A DNA stretch of 64,000 nt from Cryomorpha sp963748925 (GTDB taxonomy: Bacteria; Bacteroidota; Bacteroidia; Flavobacteriales_D; Cryomorphaceae). The stretch spans positions 186,001 through 250,000 of the forward strand of contig CAVVKG010000007.1 in NCBI GenBank assembly GCA_963748925.1, given 5' to 3'. Under the pieces are notes generated by a model that did not search any database, was not told the DNA's origin, and saw nothing but the letters and a program-made list of their open reading frames with translations. The number at the start of each line of letters is the position of its first letter. Positions within the stretch are counted from its first letter, which is position 1. Of the stretch, positions 52,803 through 62,704 are shown piece by piece. The position numbers were made by a program, and so were the translations under genes.

Positions 52803-55697
52803 ATGCCACTTAGAGATTTTCCCAAAAGACACATCGGCCCACGCGAAGCAGACGCTCAGGAAATGCTGAATACCATTGGTTTAAGCACAATCGATGAATT
52901 GATTGAAAAAACTATTCCTGCTCAAATTCGGTTAAAAAAACCATTAGACCTGCATGGATCGCGCAGTGAACATTGGTATTTGCGTGAACTGGAAAAGCTG
53001 GCGGCAAAAAACAAGGTGTATAGATCGTATATAGGGATGGGTTACAACAACACCATTGTGCCACCGGCTATACAGCGTAATGTTCTTGAAAATCCGGGAT
53101 GGTATACAGCCTATACTCCTTACCAAAGCGAAATTGCGCAAGGACGTCTTGAGGCGCTTCTCAATTTCCAGACCATGGTAATGGACCTTACAAAAATGGA
53201 GATGGCCAATGCATCTTTGCTTGATGAAGCAACGGCAGCAGCAGAGTCTATGACGATGTTTTACGCGCTTAGAAGCAGAGATGCTCAAAAACGTGGAGCA
53301 AATAAGTTTTTTGTTTCGGCTCAGTGCTATCCTCAAACGATAGATGTACTCCGCACCCGAGCTGTACCGATGGGAATAGAGCTAATTATAGGTGATCACA
53401 ACAACTTCAATTTTAATGAAAATGTATTTGGTGCCTTGATTCAATATCCGGACGCAACCGGAAATGCTGCCGACTACAGAAAATTTGTTGAGGCTGCGCA
53501 CGAAAACAGCACCCTGGTTGCAGTGGCGACCGACCTGATGAGTCTGGCTCTTCTTACGCCTCCCGGCGAATGGGGTGCAGATGCAGTTGTAGGAAATACG
53601 CAACGTTTCGGAGTACCTATGGGCTTTGGTGGACCACACGCCGCCTTCTTTGCTACACGCGAAGCTTATAAAAGACATATACCCGGACGTATTATCGGTG
53701 TTTCTAACGACAGACACGGCGTTTCGGCATTCAGACTTGCCCTGCAAACGCGGGAGCAACACATTAAAAGAGATAAGGCCACTTCAAATATATGCACGGC
53801 TCAGGCATTGCTTGCCATTATGGCTTCGATGTATGCGGTATACCACGGTCCTGATGGAATTAAAACCATTGCCACGAGCATTCACGAAAAAACAATTCGT
53901 CTGGCACAAGGTCTGAAATCGCTTGGCTATGTGATTGCCAATGAAATGTATTTTGACACCTTATTTATAGAATTGCCAGAGGGAATTACCAAGGTGCGCA
54001 TTCAGGAACTATCTGAAGCGAAAGAAATTAACCTGCGCTACCACAATTCCAACCACATTGGTGTAAGCCTTGATGAAACTGTAAGCCGTCATGATTTCGA
54101 CGATTTGTTTTCAGTCTTTGCCGATGCTGCCAATCCGGAAACATCGCCTGAGATTGCCACAGAGATAGAATCACCTATTAAAGGATTCTTCGCTAGGGAA
54201 TCTAAGTATATGCAGCACCCTGTATTCAACAGCTTCCATAGCGAAACCGAGTTGATGCGGTATATCAAGCGTTTGGAAAATAAAGACTTGTCGCTAACCC
54301 ACAGCATGATAGCACTGGGATCTTGCACAATGAAGCTCAACGCTGCAAGCGAATTGATGCCCATTACCTGGCCGGAGTGGGCTAATATTCACCCTTTTGC
54401 GCCACATCCGCAAACAGCGGGATACCGCGAGATGTTTGAAGAATTGAAACGTATGCTTTGCGAAATCACCGGTTTTGCCGGAGTTTCTCTTCAGCCTAAT
54501 AGTGGCGCTCAAGGCGAATATGCAGGCCTTATGGTTATCCGCAATTATCACATTAGCCGTGGTGAAGGGCACAGAAAAATTGCGCTTATACCAAGCAGCG
54601 CGCATGGCACTAACCCCGCTAGCGCAGTAATGGCCGGCATGGATGTGGTAGTTGTAAAATGTGATGACCAGGGAAATATCGATGTAAGCGACCTAAAAGA
54701 AAAAGCAGAGAAACATGCTGACAATCTTTCTGCGCTTATGGTAACTTACCCTTCTACACATGGAGTATTTGAGGAATCCATCATCGAAATAAATGAAGTA
54801 ATTCACAAGTATGGTGGCCAGGTTTATATGGATGGCGCCAATATGAATGCGCAGGTAGGCTTAACGAACCCCGGAATAATCGGTGCTGACGTTTGCCACC
54901 TCAACTTGCATAAAACCTTTGCTATTCCTCATGGCGGTGGTGGACCCGGGATGGGACCCATTGGTGTAGCAGCGCACCTGGTACCTTTCTTGCCGGGCCA
55001 TAGCGTCGTAGAAACAGGCGGTGTAAACAATACTACCGCGGTAAGTGCAGCTCCATGGGGAAGCGCTCTTATCCTTCTTATTTCTTATGGCTATATTAAA
55101 ATGCTTGGTGGCGATGGAGTTACTCTGGCTACTAAATTTGCCATTTTGAATGCCAATTATATTAAGAAACGCCTGGAAGGAAATTACCAGATCTTGTATT
55201 CCGGAAAGAACAATACCGTAGCCCATGAGATGATTCTCGATTGCCGTCCGTTTAAACAGATAGGCATTGAAGTGCAAGATTTGGCTAAGCGACTTATTGA
55301 TTATGGATTTCACGCCCCTACCGTTTCATTCCCTGTAGCGGGCACATTAATGATTGAACCTACTGAGAGTGAATCAAAGCAGGAGCTCGATCGTTTTTGT
55401 GATGCCATGATTGCCATCCGTCAGGAAATAGAGGAGATAGAGAAAGAGATTTATCCCAAAGACGATAACGTATTGATTAATGCTCCACACACTGCAGTAG
55501 AAGCTACGGCAGACAAGTGGGAACATCCATACTCTCGTGAAAAAGCAGTTTTTCCATTGCCTTACACCAGAGCTTCAAAATTCTGGACTCCAGTAGGAAG
55601 GGTAGACAATGCCTATGGCGACAGAAACCTGATGTGCTCTTGTCCCCCGATTAACGAATACGAAGATCAGCTGGGAAAACAAATACATGAAGCATAA
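52803..55697 (+). CDS. gcvP: Glycine dehydrogenase (decarboxylating), P protein
   Basis: A 964-residue full-length (P1+P2 fused) glycine-cleavage P protein that decarboxylates glycine and passes the methylamine to lipoyl-H protein. The N-terminal half has MPLRDFPKRHIGPREADAQE, YIGMGYNNTIVPPAIQRNVL and the P1 features ANASLLDEATAAAESMTMFY. The C-terminal half contains the PLP-lysine in HLNLHKTFAIPHGGGGPGMG (Lys near residue 704), and IPSSAHGTNPASAVMAGMDV. It ends in CSCPPINEYEDQ. Single gene; gcvT and gcvH are not adjacent. Strong terminator after it. Confidence 0.97.
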   Translation: MPLRDFPKRHIGPREADAQEMLNTIGLSTIDELIEKTIPAQIRLKKPLDLHGSRSEHWYLRELEKLAAKNKVYRSYIGMGYNNTIVPPAIQRNVLENPGWYTAYTPYQSEIAQGRLEALLNFQTMVMDLTKMEMANASLLDEATAAAESMTMFYALRSRDAQKRGANKFFVSAQCYPQTIDVLRTRAVPMGIELIIGDHNNFNFNENVFGALIQYPDATGNAADYRKFVEAAHENSTLVAVATDLMSLALLTPPGEWGADAVVGNTQRFGVPMGFGGPHAAFFATREAYKRHIPGRIIGVSNDRHGVSAFRLALQTREQHIKRDKATSNICTAQALLAIMASMYAVYHGPDGIKTIATSIHEKTIRLAQGLKSLGYVIANEMYFDTLFIELPEGITKVRIQELSEAKEINLRYHNSNHIGVSLDETVSRHDFDDLFSVFADAANPETSPEIATEIESPIKGFFARESKYMQHPVFNSFHSETELMRYIKRLENKDLSLTHSMIALGSCTMKLNAASELMPITWPEWANIHPFAPHPQTAGYREMFEELKRMLCEITGFAGVSLQPNSGAQGEYAGLMVIRNYHISRGEGHRKIALIPSSAHGTNPASAVMAGMDVVVVKCDDQGNIDVSDLKEKAEKHADNLSALMVTYPSTHGVFEESIIEINEVIHKYGGQVYMDGANMNAQVGLTNPGIIGADVCHLNLHKTFAIPHGGGGPGMGPIGVAAHLVPFLPGHSVVETGGVNNTTAVSAAPWGSALILLISYGYIKMLGGDGVTLATKFAILNANYIKKRLEGNYQILYSGKNNTVAHEMILDCRPFKQIGIEVQDLAKRLIDYGFHAPTVSFPVAGTLMIEPTESESKQELDRFCDAMIAIRQEIEEIEKEIYPKDDNVLINAPHTAVEATADKWEHPYSREKAVFPLPYTRASKFWTPVGRVDNAYGDRNLMCSCPPINEYEDQLGKQIHEA

Positions 55698-55725
55698 ATT
55701 TCAGGAACCAACTATTACTAATTCT

Positions 55726-55763
55726 AAAGCGCAGCAATCAGAAATGAAAGCTGCGCTTTTTTT
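55726..55763 (+). terminator. Rho-independent terminator of gcvP
   Basis: A perfect 10-bp stem AAAGCGCAGC / GCTGCGCTTT (55726-55735 and 55750-55759) with a 14-base loop, then a T tract to 55763, 28 bases after the gcvP stop. Confidence 0.9.
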
Positions 55764-56339
55764 AATCTTAATAGTGGTAGAATTACCTGTTTCTCCCAAT
55801 TTCTTTACTGAGCTAACCTATTACTGCACCAATAACATCAAAAGGATCGCTAACTAGGGTTTAGTAGGAGAAGTAAGAGATTAAATCATTTGCCTGCCAC
55901 ATCCCGGCACCTCATTCCTTATATAATATCGGCCCTTTCAAGAGGACTTCTGCGTACTCCGAAATTAGCGAAACATAAGTTGGTCGAGGCTGAGTTCTCA
56001 TTCCCTAGCCATCGCCAATCCGTCGCACGAGCACAATAAACCCATGAAGCCTTCAAATCGGTTACCATGGATTACAATGAAGTACCGTTTTGTTACCAAA
56101 CAATAACTCCCAAAACGGGTTTATCAAATATACTGCTGTAAACCAACCGTTTGAACTTTTTATTGATTCTGAGAATAGGTTTTTTTTCCGTTAAAGCGTT
56201 CAAGAAAAGTCCTTTTAAGGTGTAAATATCAAATTTAGGAAAAGTATAATGTCAAAAATCTATCGCAAAGTATCATTGTTAATACAGGATTAATACCTAT
56301 TTTTCGGCTTCTTTAACACAAATTTAAAATTAAACCAAT
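55764..56339. other. Intergenic region without a recognisable gene
   Basis: About 575 bp between the gcvP terminator and the T9SS protein gene. I see no coding sequence or RNA that can be supported. The last 200 bases are AT-rich and should hold the promoter of the downstream gene, but no clear TAnnTTTG box stands out. Confidence 0.5.
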
Positions 56340-58502
56340 ATGAAAAAACTGTACACACTAGGTATGGCTTTAGCAATGGTAGCGTTTGGAACGCAGTCTT
56401 TTGCTCAAGTGAAACAATTAAACAGCAAGGCGCCGAATGTTCCTTTTACTTCTGAGATGACATCTTCATCAAAGATAAAAGCAACAAAAGGTCTTGAGAA
56501 AGGAGGAGGACCCGAAGTATACTGGTCTGAAGATTTCAGCAATGGGTTTGACGGACAAGGTTCCAACGGAGCCTGGTCTGTAAGCGAAGATTTAGGTTCG
56601 CTTTGGTTTTGGACTTTCCCTGTAGGTGCTACAGACGGATATGATCCGGATGCAGCAATCCTTGGCGGAGCCAGTGCTGACTACGAAACTAAAATTCCTA
56701 ACTACTTCGGCACACGTGATGTAGTAGGTTCTGAGACCCGCGACAATGGAGTAATGATGTTGGATGCTGACAGATACAATTCTACTTCTACAGTAGAAGA
56801 GCCTGATGGTGGTCTTACTGAAAATGTAATAACATCTTCTCTTGTTTCTCCGCCGATGGATTTAACAGCCGTTACCGGAGGTGCTGTTTTAACATTCAAC
56901 CAGTATCTGCGCGTTTGCTGTTCAGGTTATGGTGCTTCAGCTGATATCACTGTTGATGGTGGAGCCACTTGGCTTCCTTTTGACGCATTTACACCTTATG
57001 GTGAGGCTAATCAAAATATTGATGTTCAAGCAAGTTTCGATATAACTGACATTTTAGCAGGAGCTGCAGACTTAAGTGCTGTTCAGGTTCGCTTTTTCTG
57101 GAATGGATCTCAATCGCACTACTTTTGGTCACTTGATGATGTGAAAATCACTGCATTGCCAGACAATGACCTTGTAGCCGGTGAAACTTTCACCAATAAC
57201 TACTACCAACAAGAGAATACAGTATTTGCTGCTGACAATCCAACTCCTGCTACTGATTACTTTGGTGCATTTGAATACTATGACCAGCCTGAGTATTACA
57301 CACGTCCATACAATTTTGCTATGGAGGTTACCAATGCCGGTGGATTACTTCAGGAGAATGTAGTTCTTACCGTTACAGCAACGTCTCCAGGTGGAGCCAT
57401 TACAACTTTTGATTCAGACCCAATTGATCTTGAGTCAGGAGTAATGGATACTATCACCATTAGTTCTGTGCTTCTTTCACAAATTGCCGATCCAATTGAA
57501 ACTGGTCAGTATATATTTGACTTCTCTGTAGCTTCATCTGCAACAGATGACACACCTGGAAACAACGTAGGTGATTCTCGTCAGTCCACTGTTTCATCTG
57601 AAAGCGACAACAATGAATTTGCTATCATGAGAAACGATGTAAACGATTATACGGGTGCATACACCACTCTTGGTCAGGATGTAATCTGGGCTACTTCTTA
57701 CGAATTTCCTGAATTGCAGGCCGGAAATAGTCCGAAATACATCACACATGTTGAAGCTGTATTCTTGTTCAGTGCTGACTTTGCTGAAACAATCGCAGGC
57801 GAGCTAGTTTACTTCAATGTACGTAAAAACCACCCATTTGAAGAAGACGAAGCAATTCCTGAAACTGCTGCTATTGCATTATTCGGTAGCGACAACCTTG
57901 CTTACGACGATCAGGAACTTGAGTTCACAATTCAAGAGTCTGATATTTGGAACAGCGATGATGGTCTTCCATTCGTATGGGCGTCATTTTTATTGCCAAC
58001 GCCAGTCCTTATTGAGCCTGATGTAGTATACCAAGCTGAGTTTCGTGTTCCTGCTGCTGGTGGTGCAATTGTTTTCCCACCCGTAACTGGAGATTCTGAG
58101 ATTTATTCTTCTTTGGTTTATGATTTCGCCGATGGTGCGTGGTCTTGGTTGGGAAGTGCTGCTGAAAACACCGGAAACGCAATGCCGATCCGTTTTAGAA
58201 CTGCAACTGTCGACAATCTAGAAGATGTATCTTACGAAAGCGGTTTGACTTTGATCCAGAACTACCCGAACCCTATGACTGATGTGACTAGAATTCAGTA
58301 CAGCGTTGAGGAGTCTACAACAGCAACTTTAGAGGTTAGAGACATTACAGGTAAATTGGTTTTCACCAAAGGCCTGGGTACTCTTTCTGCTAACGTTCCA
58401 CAGACTTATGAACTTCAAAGAGGTGACCTTGCTCCAGGTGTTTACACTTATAGCCTTGTTACTCCGGAGTTCCAGGTTTCACGTAAACTTACAGTTCAGT
58501 AA
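56340..58502 (+). CDS. T9SS type A sorting-domain secreted protein, copy 1
   Basis: A 720-residue secreted protein. Signal peptide MKKLYTLGMALAMVAFGTQS-FAQ. A first domain of about 230 residues looks like a cleaved-adhesin / MAM-type jelly roll (VYWSEDFSNGFDGQGSNGAW, DNGVMMLDADRYNST, LSAVQVRFFWNGSQSHYFWS). It is followed by a middle region with a CARDB-like beta-domain (FAMEVTNAGGLLQENVVLTV). The C-terminal type A signal is LIQNYPNPMTDVTRIQYSVE, LEVRDITGKLVF, GVYTYSL and RKLTV. The body has no protease motif. Highly similar to the next gene; the pair is a tandem duplication. Terminator follows. Confidence 0.9.
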   Translation: MKKLYTLGMALAMVAFGTQSFAQVKQLNSKAPNVPFTSEMTSSSKIKATKGLEKGGGPEVYWSEDFSNGFDGQGSNGAWSVSEDLGSLWFWTFPVGATDGYDPDAAILGGASADYETKIPNYFGTRDVVGSETRDNGVMMLDADRYNSTSTVEEPDGGLTENVITSSLVSPPMDLTAVTGGAVLTFNQYLRVCCSGYGASADITVDGGATWLPFDAFTPYGEANQNIDVQASFDITDILAGAADLSAVQVRFFWNGSQSHYFWSLDDVKITALPDNDLVAGETFTNNYYQQENTVFAADNPTPATDYFGAFEYYDQPEYYTRPYNFAMEVTNAGGLLQENVVLTVTATSPGGAITTFDSDPIDLESGVMDTITISSVLLSQIADPIETGQYIFDFSVASSATDDTPGNNVGDSRQSTVSSESDNNEFAIMRNDVNDYTGAYTTLGQDVIWATSYEFPELQAGNSPKYITHVEAVFLFSADFAETIAGELVYFNVRKNHPFEEDEAIPETAAIALFGSDNLAYDDQELEFTIQESDIWNSDDGLPFVWASFLLPTPVLIEPDVVYQAEFRVPAAGGAIVFPPVTGDSEIYSSLVYDFADGAWSWLGSAAENTGNAMPIRFRTATVDNLEDVSYESGLTLIQNYPNPMTDVTRIQYSVEESTTATLEVRDITGKLVFTKGLGTLSANVPQTYELQRGDLAPGVYTYSLVTPEFQVSRKLTVQ

Positions 58503-58533
58503 GCTAGCGTAAAACTTTAATAAAGTTTCTAGA

Positions 58534-58566
58534 ACCCCTGACGAGATTCGTCAGGGGTTTTTTATT
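58534..58566 (+). terminator. Rho-independent terminator after T9SS copy 1
   Basis: Stem AACCCCTGAC / GTCAGGGGTT (58534-58543 and 58551-58560) with a 7-base loop and a following T run, 31 bases after the stop codon. Confidence 0.9.
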
Positions 58567-58789
58567 TTTAACGATCTCGATAATATTCATAAAAAGTGCC
58601 CGATCAAAATCGTTTAATTAGTGCTGCCTGGGGCAAACAAATCTTCTCTGGCTATTTCCTTCTCTCTTGTAACTCTCTAAAATAATGCTGATATGAAAGA
58701 TCAGACTCTGAAATCTAAAAGCTAGGATTGCTCGGGTAGTCAAAAATGTTAATTAGGATTTTAACATGTTTTAGGTATATTTAAACCGC

Positions 58790-60940
58790 ATGAAAAAAAC
58801 CAACGAGATGAAAAAAATACTGTCAATTGCCGCAGTCTTAGTGTTTACAACACAAACGATTGCCCAGATAAATCGAAATTTAGGAATTGATCCTACCCAG
58901 CCTCTCACATCTTCGATGGCGCCGATAAAACAAAACAAGAAAAGCCCAGCAAAAGGCAATGGTCCGGAAGTGTATTGGTCTGATGATTTCAGCAATGGTT
59001 TCGCAGGTCAGGGCGATAATGGAGATTGGACAACCGGCGAAGAACTAGGATCGCTTTGGTTCCAGACGTTTCCGGTGGACGCTGAAAATGGATATGACCC
59101 TGACTCGGCTATTCTTGGTGGCACAAATCCGGACTATGGCACTAAAATTCCTAATTATTTTGGTTTGCGTGACGTTGTGAATTCAGAAACGAGGGACAAT
59201 GGCGTAATGATGCTGGATGCAGATAGATACAATTCAACCTCGACTGTGGAAGAGCCCGATGGTGAACTTTTAGAAAACACTTTTACTTCTGCTTTGATTT
59301 CGCCTTCAATAAATTTAATGGGAATTGATGGTGGGAATGCACTACTCACTTACAATCAATATTTACGTGTGTGTTGTGCAGGATTCGAAGCAAGTTTAGA
59401 CGTTAGTGTGGATGGAGGATCAAATTGGGTTCAATTTGATATCTACACCCCTTTTCAGGTAAATGATGGAGATGAAGATTTGGTTGTTACTTTGAATATT
59501 TCTGAAGTACTTCAAAATGCTGTTGATCTTTCTGATGTGCGTCTCCGATTTAATTGGACTGGAAATCAAACTCATTATTTCTGGTCTATTGATGACGTGA
59601 AAATTACTGCATTGCCCGCCAATGACCTTGTCGCAGGTGAAACGTTTACCAATAACTATTTTGAGATGGAGAACACTGTATTCGATGCTGTGAATCCAAC
59701 ATCTACCGCCGACTATTTTTATGCATTTGAATATTACGATCAACCCGAGTATTATACACGACCATACAATTTTGGGATGGTTGTGACGAATGCCGGTGCC
59801 GAAACCCAGGATGAAGTTACTTTAACTGTTACAGGAATTTCTCCAGACGGTACAGAAATAGAATGGAATTCAGAACCAATAAGTATTGAAGCCGGTGTAA
59901 CAGATACCTTAAAAATATCCAATAAGCTCTTAATTGAGATTTCGGACCCTTTGGAAATAGGTCAATATACATTTGACTTTTCCGTTTCACAAATGCAAGA
60001 AGACGAAATCCCTGGTAATAATAGTGGAGATTCTCGCGGGACAATCGTCTCGAATGAAGTCGACAATGACGGTTTTGCAATCATGAGAAATGACGCCAAT
60101 TCTTATCAGGGCAGTTACAATCAGATCGGGCAGGATGTAATCTGGGCTACTTCTTATGTGTTTCCTGAGCTTCAAGCTGAAACTGAACCAAAAGTTATCA
60201 CGCACGTTGAGGCTGTTTTCTTATTCAGTGAAGACTTTGCTGAAACAGTTGTTGGAGAAACCGTTTACTTTAACGTCCGTAAAAATCACCCGTTTGACGA
60301 GGTTGAAGGGCAGCCTTTAACTGAGTCCACGGTATTTTTTGGTAGTAACAATCTAACGTATGATGATGAAGAGCTTGAATATATAATTCAAGAGGAAGAT
60401 TTATGGAATCCTTCAAATGGACTTCCATTTGTCTGGGCCTCATTTCCATTGTCTACTCCAATTCTTATTGAGCCTGGTGTAATTTATCTGGCTGAATACC
60501 GTATTCCTGCTGCGGTTGGTGGAATTGTTTTCCCTCCTGTAACCACTGAATCTGAGCCGTTCTCTTCTGCATTATATGATTTCGCTGATGGTGATTGGTT
60601 TAGTTTAGGTCTTAATGCAATGCCAATTCGTTTTAGAACGACCTCCCTATTAGGCATTGATGACTTAACTTACGAAAGCGGTTTAACTTTGATACAGAAC
60701 TATCCAAACCCGATGACAGATGTGACTAGAATTCAGTACAGTGTTGAGAAGTCAACAACAGCAACTTTAGAGATTAGAGACATTACTGGTAAATTGATTT
60801 TCACTAAAGGCCTGGGTACTCTTTCTGCCAATGTTCCACAAACTTATGAGCTTCAAAGAGGCGATCTCGCTCCAGGTGTTTATACTTATAGCCTTGTTAC
60901 TCCAGAATCTCAAATCACAAGAAAACTAACCGTTCAGTAA
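58790..60940 (+). CDS. T9SS type A sorting-domain secreted protein, copy 2
   Basis: A 716-residue paralogue of the preceding gene along its whole length. Start ATG 58790, or 58808 (MKKILSIAAVLVFTTQTIAQ), which gives a signal peptide like copy 1. The same blocks recur: VYWSDDFSNGFAGQGDNGDW, DNGVMMLDADRYNST, YEYDQPEYYTR-type (EYYDQPEYYTRPYNFGMVVT) and the type A C-terminus. Its last 86 residues match copy 1 at 80 positions, more than the rest of the protein seems to. The gene has its own upstream region and no strong terminator before the convergent ABC gene 12 bp on. Confidence 0.9.
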   Translation: MKKTNEMKKILSIAAVLVFTTQTIAQINRNLGIDPTQPLTSSMAPIKQNKKSPAKGNGPEVYWSDDFSNGFAGQGDNGDWTTGEELGSLWFQTFPVDAENGYDPDSAILGGTNPDYGTKIPNYFGLRDVVNSETRDNGVMMLDADRYNSTSTVEEPDGELLENTFTSALISPSINLMGIDGGNALLTYNQYLRVCCAGFEASLDVSVDGGSNWVQFDIYTPFQVNDGDEDLVVTLNISEVLQNAVDLSDVRLRFNWTGNQTHYFWSIDDVKITALPANDLVAGETFTNNYFEMENTVFDAVNPTSTADYFYAFEYYDQPEYYTRPYNFGMVVTNAGAETQDEVTLTVTGISPDGTEIEWNSEPISIEAGVTDTLKISNKLLIEISDPLEIGQYTFDFSVSQMQEDEIPGNNSGDSRGTIVSNEVDNDGFAIMRNDANSYQGSYNQIGQDVIWATSYVFPELQAETEPKVITHVEAVFLFSEDFAETVVGETVYFNVRKNHPFDEVEGQPLTESTVFFGSNNLTYDDEELEYIIQEEDLWNPSNGLPFVWASFPLSTPILIEPGVIYLAEYRIPAAVGGIVFPPVTTESEPFSSALYDFADGDWFSLGLNAMPIRFRTTSLLGIDDLTYESGLTLIQNYPNPMTDVTRIQYSVEKSTTATLEIRDITGKLIFTKGLGTLSANVPQTYELQRGDLAPGVYTYSLVTPESQITRKLTVQ

Positions 60941-60952
60941 ATTTAAATCAGC

Positions 60953-61708
60953 TTAAGCTAATTTTTCTTTAACCGTTTTCATGAAGTCTGAGGCGTAAAC
61001 GAAGTCATTCAATTCCTGATTGTTTGATCTAAGAATTTGCTCTTTGCTTCCCTCCCACCAGTTTTCACCTTTGTAAATAAACATAATGTGGTGACCAATC
61101 TCAATTACCGAATTCATATCGTGGGAAATTACAACCGTAGTAATATCCATCTCTTCGGTGATATCGTGGATAAGAGTATCAATCACAATCGCCGTTTGTG
61201 GATCGAGTCCCGAATTGGGCTCATCGCAGAATAAATACTTTGGTTTCATTGCAATGGCGCGTGCAATGGCAATTCGTTTTTGCATTCCACCACTGGTTTC
61301 TGATGGGTAAAGCTTGTTCTTACCATTGAGATTTACACGATCGAGGCATTCATTTGCACGGGCAACCATATCTGCCTTTTTCATATCTGTAAACATGGTA
61401 AGTGGGAACATAATATTCTCCTCCACCGTCATCGAATCAAATAAAGCGCTGGCCTGGAAAAGCATTCCGATATTCTTTCTTATGTCTTTCTTCTCGTCAA
61501 GTTCCATGGCAATGAAATCCTGACCGTCGTAATAAACCTCTCCTGAGTCAGGCTTAATAAGACCCACAACACATTTAGTAAGCACAGATTTCCCGCTACC
61601 GCTTTGGCCTATGATCATATTAACCTTACCCCGCTTAAAATTGACGGAAATATCCTTTAATACATCATTGTCGCCAAATGACTTTGAAAGATTCTTTATT
61701 TCTATCAA
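60953..61708 (-). CDS. ABC transporter ATP-binding protein (MlaF-like)
   Basis: A 251-residue ABC ATPase of the Mla/Mce lipid-transport group. Walker A GQSGSGKSVLTK at about 34-45, the LSGGQ-type signature ETSGGMQKRIAIARA, Walker B YLFCDEPNSGLDPQTA, D-loop and the switch His in TTVVISHDMNSV. The group-typical start is MIEIKNLSKSFGDNDVLK. It overlaps its permease gene by 4 bp and should form the inner-membrane part of an outer-membrane lipid-asymmetry system (trafficking phospholipids). The MlaD-type substrate-binding and MlaC-type genes are not in this window. Confidence 0.93.
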   Translation of the reverse strand: MIEIKNLSKSFGDNDVLKDISVNFKRGKVNMIIGQSGSGKSVLTKCVVGLIKPDSGEVYYDGQDFIAMELDEKKDIRKNIGMLFQASALFDSMTVEENIMFPLTMFTDMKKADMVARANECLDRVNLNGKNKLYPSETSGGMQKRIAIARAIAMKPKYLFCDEPNSGLDPQTAIVIDTLIHDITEEMDITTVVISHDMNSVIEIGHHIMFIYKGENWWEGSKEQILRSNNQELNDFVYASDFMKTVKEKLA

Positions 61709-62448
61709 ATCAAAATAAGTTGAGTGAGAATATAATTGAGAAGAAGAATTAAAATACTGCTATAAACAATTGCATCTGTACTGCTGCGCCCCACTTCAAG
61801 AGCGCTTCCTTTTGCATAGTAACCAAAGTATGAAGAAATGGATGTTATTACAAATGCAAATACCAGTGATTTTATCAGCGCATAGGTAATCGAAAAGGGC
61901 TTAAAATCAAATTGAATTCCATAAATATAATCGTTCACCGTTACGATTCCTGTAGCCCACGAGATAAGCATCCCACCAAAAACACCAAGAAACATACTTA
62001 TAATAATAAGAAACGGGAATATGAAGATACCTGCAAGAATTTTGGGAAGAATAAGGTATGCTGCTGAGTTTACCCCCATAATATCAAGCGCATCAACCTG
62101 CTCGGTAACACGCATTGTACCGATTTCTGAAGCGATATTGCTCCCTACTTTCCCTGCAAGAATTAGCGAGATCATGGTTGGTGAGAATTCCAAAATAATA
62201 GATTGCCTAACCGTAAAACCCACAGTATAAGCAGGTAACAAAGGGCTGTCGATATTAGAAGCGGTTTGCAACGCTATTACCACGCCTATAAAAAGCGACA
62301 TAAGCGAGACGATTCCCAAAGAGCTGATTCCTATCTTGTCAATTTCGTCAACGAAATTTTTCCTGTAAATAGAAAACTTCTCAGGCTTTGAAAAAACCCT
62401 TGCTATTAGCACCGCGTATCGGCCGATATGATAATATAGATCTCCCAA
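61705..62448 (-). CDS. ABC transporter permease (MlaE family)
   Basis: A 247-residue MlaE/YrbE permease with the usual five-to-six hydrophobic helices: GISSLGIVSLMSLFIGVVIA, LPAYTVGFTVRQSIILEFSP, ILAGIFIFPFLIIISMFLGV and SSILILLLNYILTQLILI. The signature region LAGKVGSNIASEIGTMRVTE-QVDALDIMG is clearly of the family. The start is TTG at 62448. It overlaps the ATPase gene by 4 bp. Together they are the transmembrane half of a phospholipid transporter. Confidence 0.93.
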   Translation of the reverse strand: MGDLYYHIGRYAVLIARVFSKPEKFSIYRKNFVDEIDKIGISSLGIVSLMSLFIGVVIALQTASNIDSPLLPAYTVGFTVRQSIILEFSPTMISLILAGKVGSNIASEIGTMRVTEQVDALDIMGVNSAAYLILPKILAGIFIFPFLIIISMFLGVFGGMLISWATGIVTVNDYIYGIQFDFKPFSITYALIKSLVFAFVITSISSYFGYYAKGSALEVGRSSTDAIVYSSILILLLNYILTQLILI

Positions 62449-62545
62449 TCTCTTTTTCCGTAAATGTAGTTGTCTTGTGGGAACTAACGAACCCGTTTAA
62501 AATAAATTTTTCACAGTTCTTGTTGGTTTTGTAAATTTGAACCGT

Positions 62546-62704
62546 ATGACGAAGATAAAAAAACTCACCATTGCTCTTTTTGTTTTAGGAAGCACCCTTT
62601 TTTTAGGTGGGTGTACGGTGAATAAAAAGAAAAAGTGCGACACCTGCCCTAAATGGGATAGGTATGTACTTCCTGAAGGCCACGTCATATTAGAGATTCG
62701 ATGA
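62546..62704 (+). CDS. Small lipoprotein (52 residues)
   Basis: Encodes MTKIKKLTIALFVLGSTLFL followed by GGCTVNKKKKCDTCPKWDRY and a short tail ending VILEIR. The hydrophobic segment and GGC give a lipobox with Cys23, and a CDTC pair follows. Its stop overlaps the SprT-like ATG by 4 bp (ATGA). A TAAATTTG -7-like box at 62532-62539 lies only 7 bases before the ATG, so the transcript could be nearly leaderless. Function unknown; similar tiny lipoproteins are common in Bacteroidota. Confidence 0.65.
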   Translation: MTKIKKLTIALFVLGSTLFLGGCTVNKKKKCDTCPKWDRYVLPEGHVILEIR

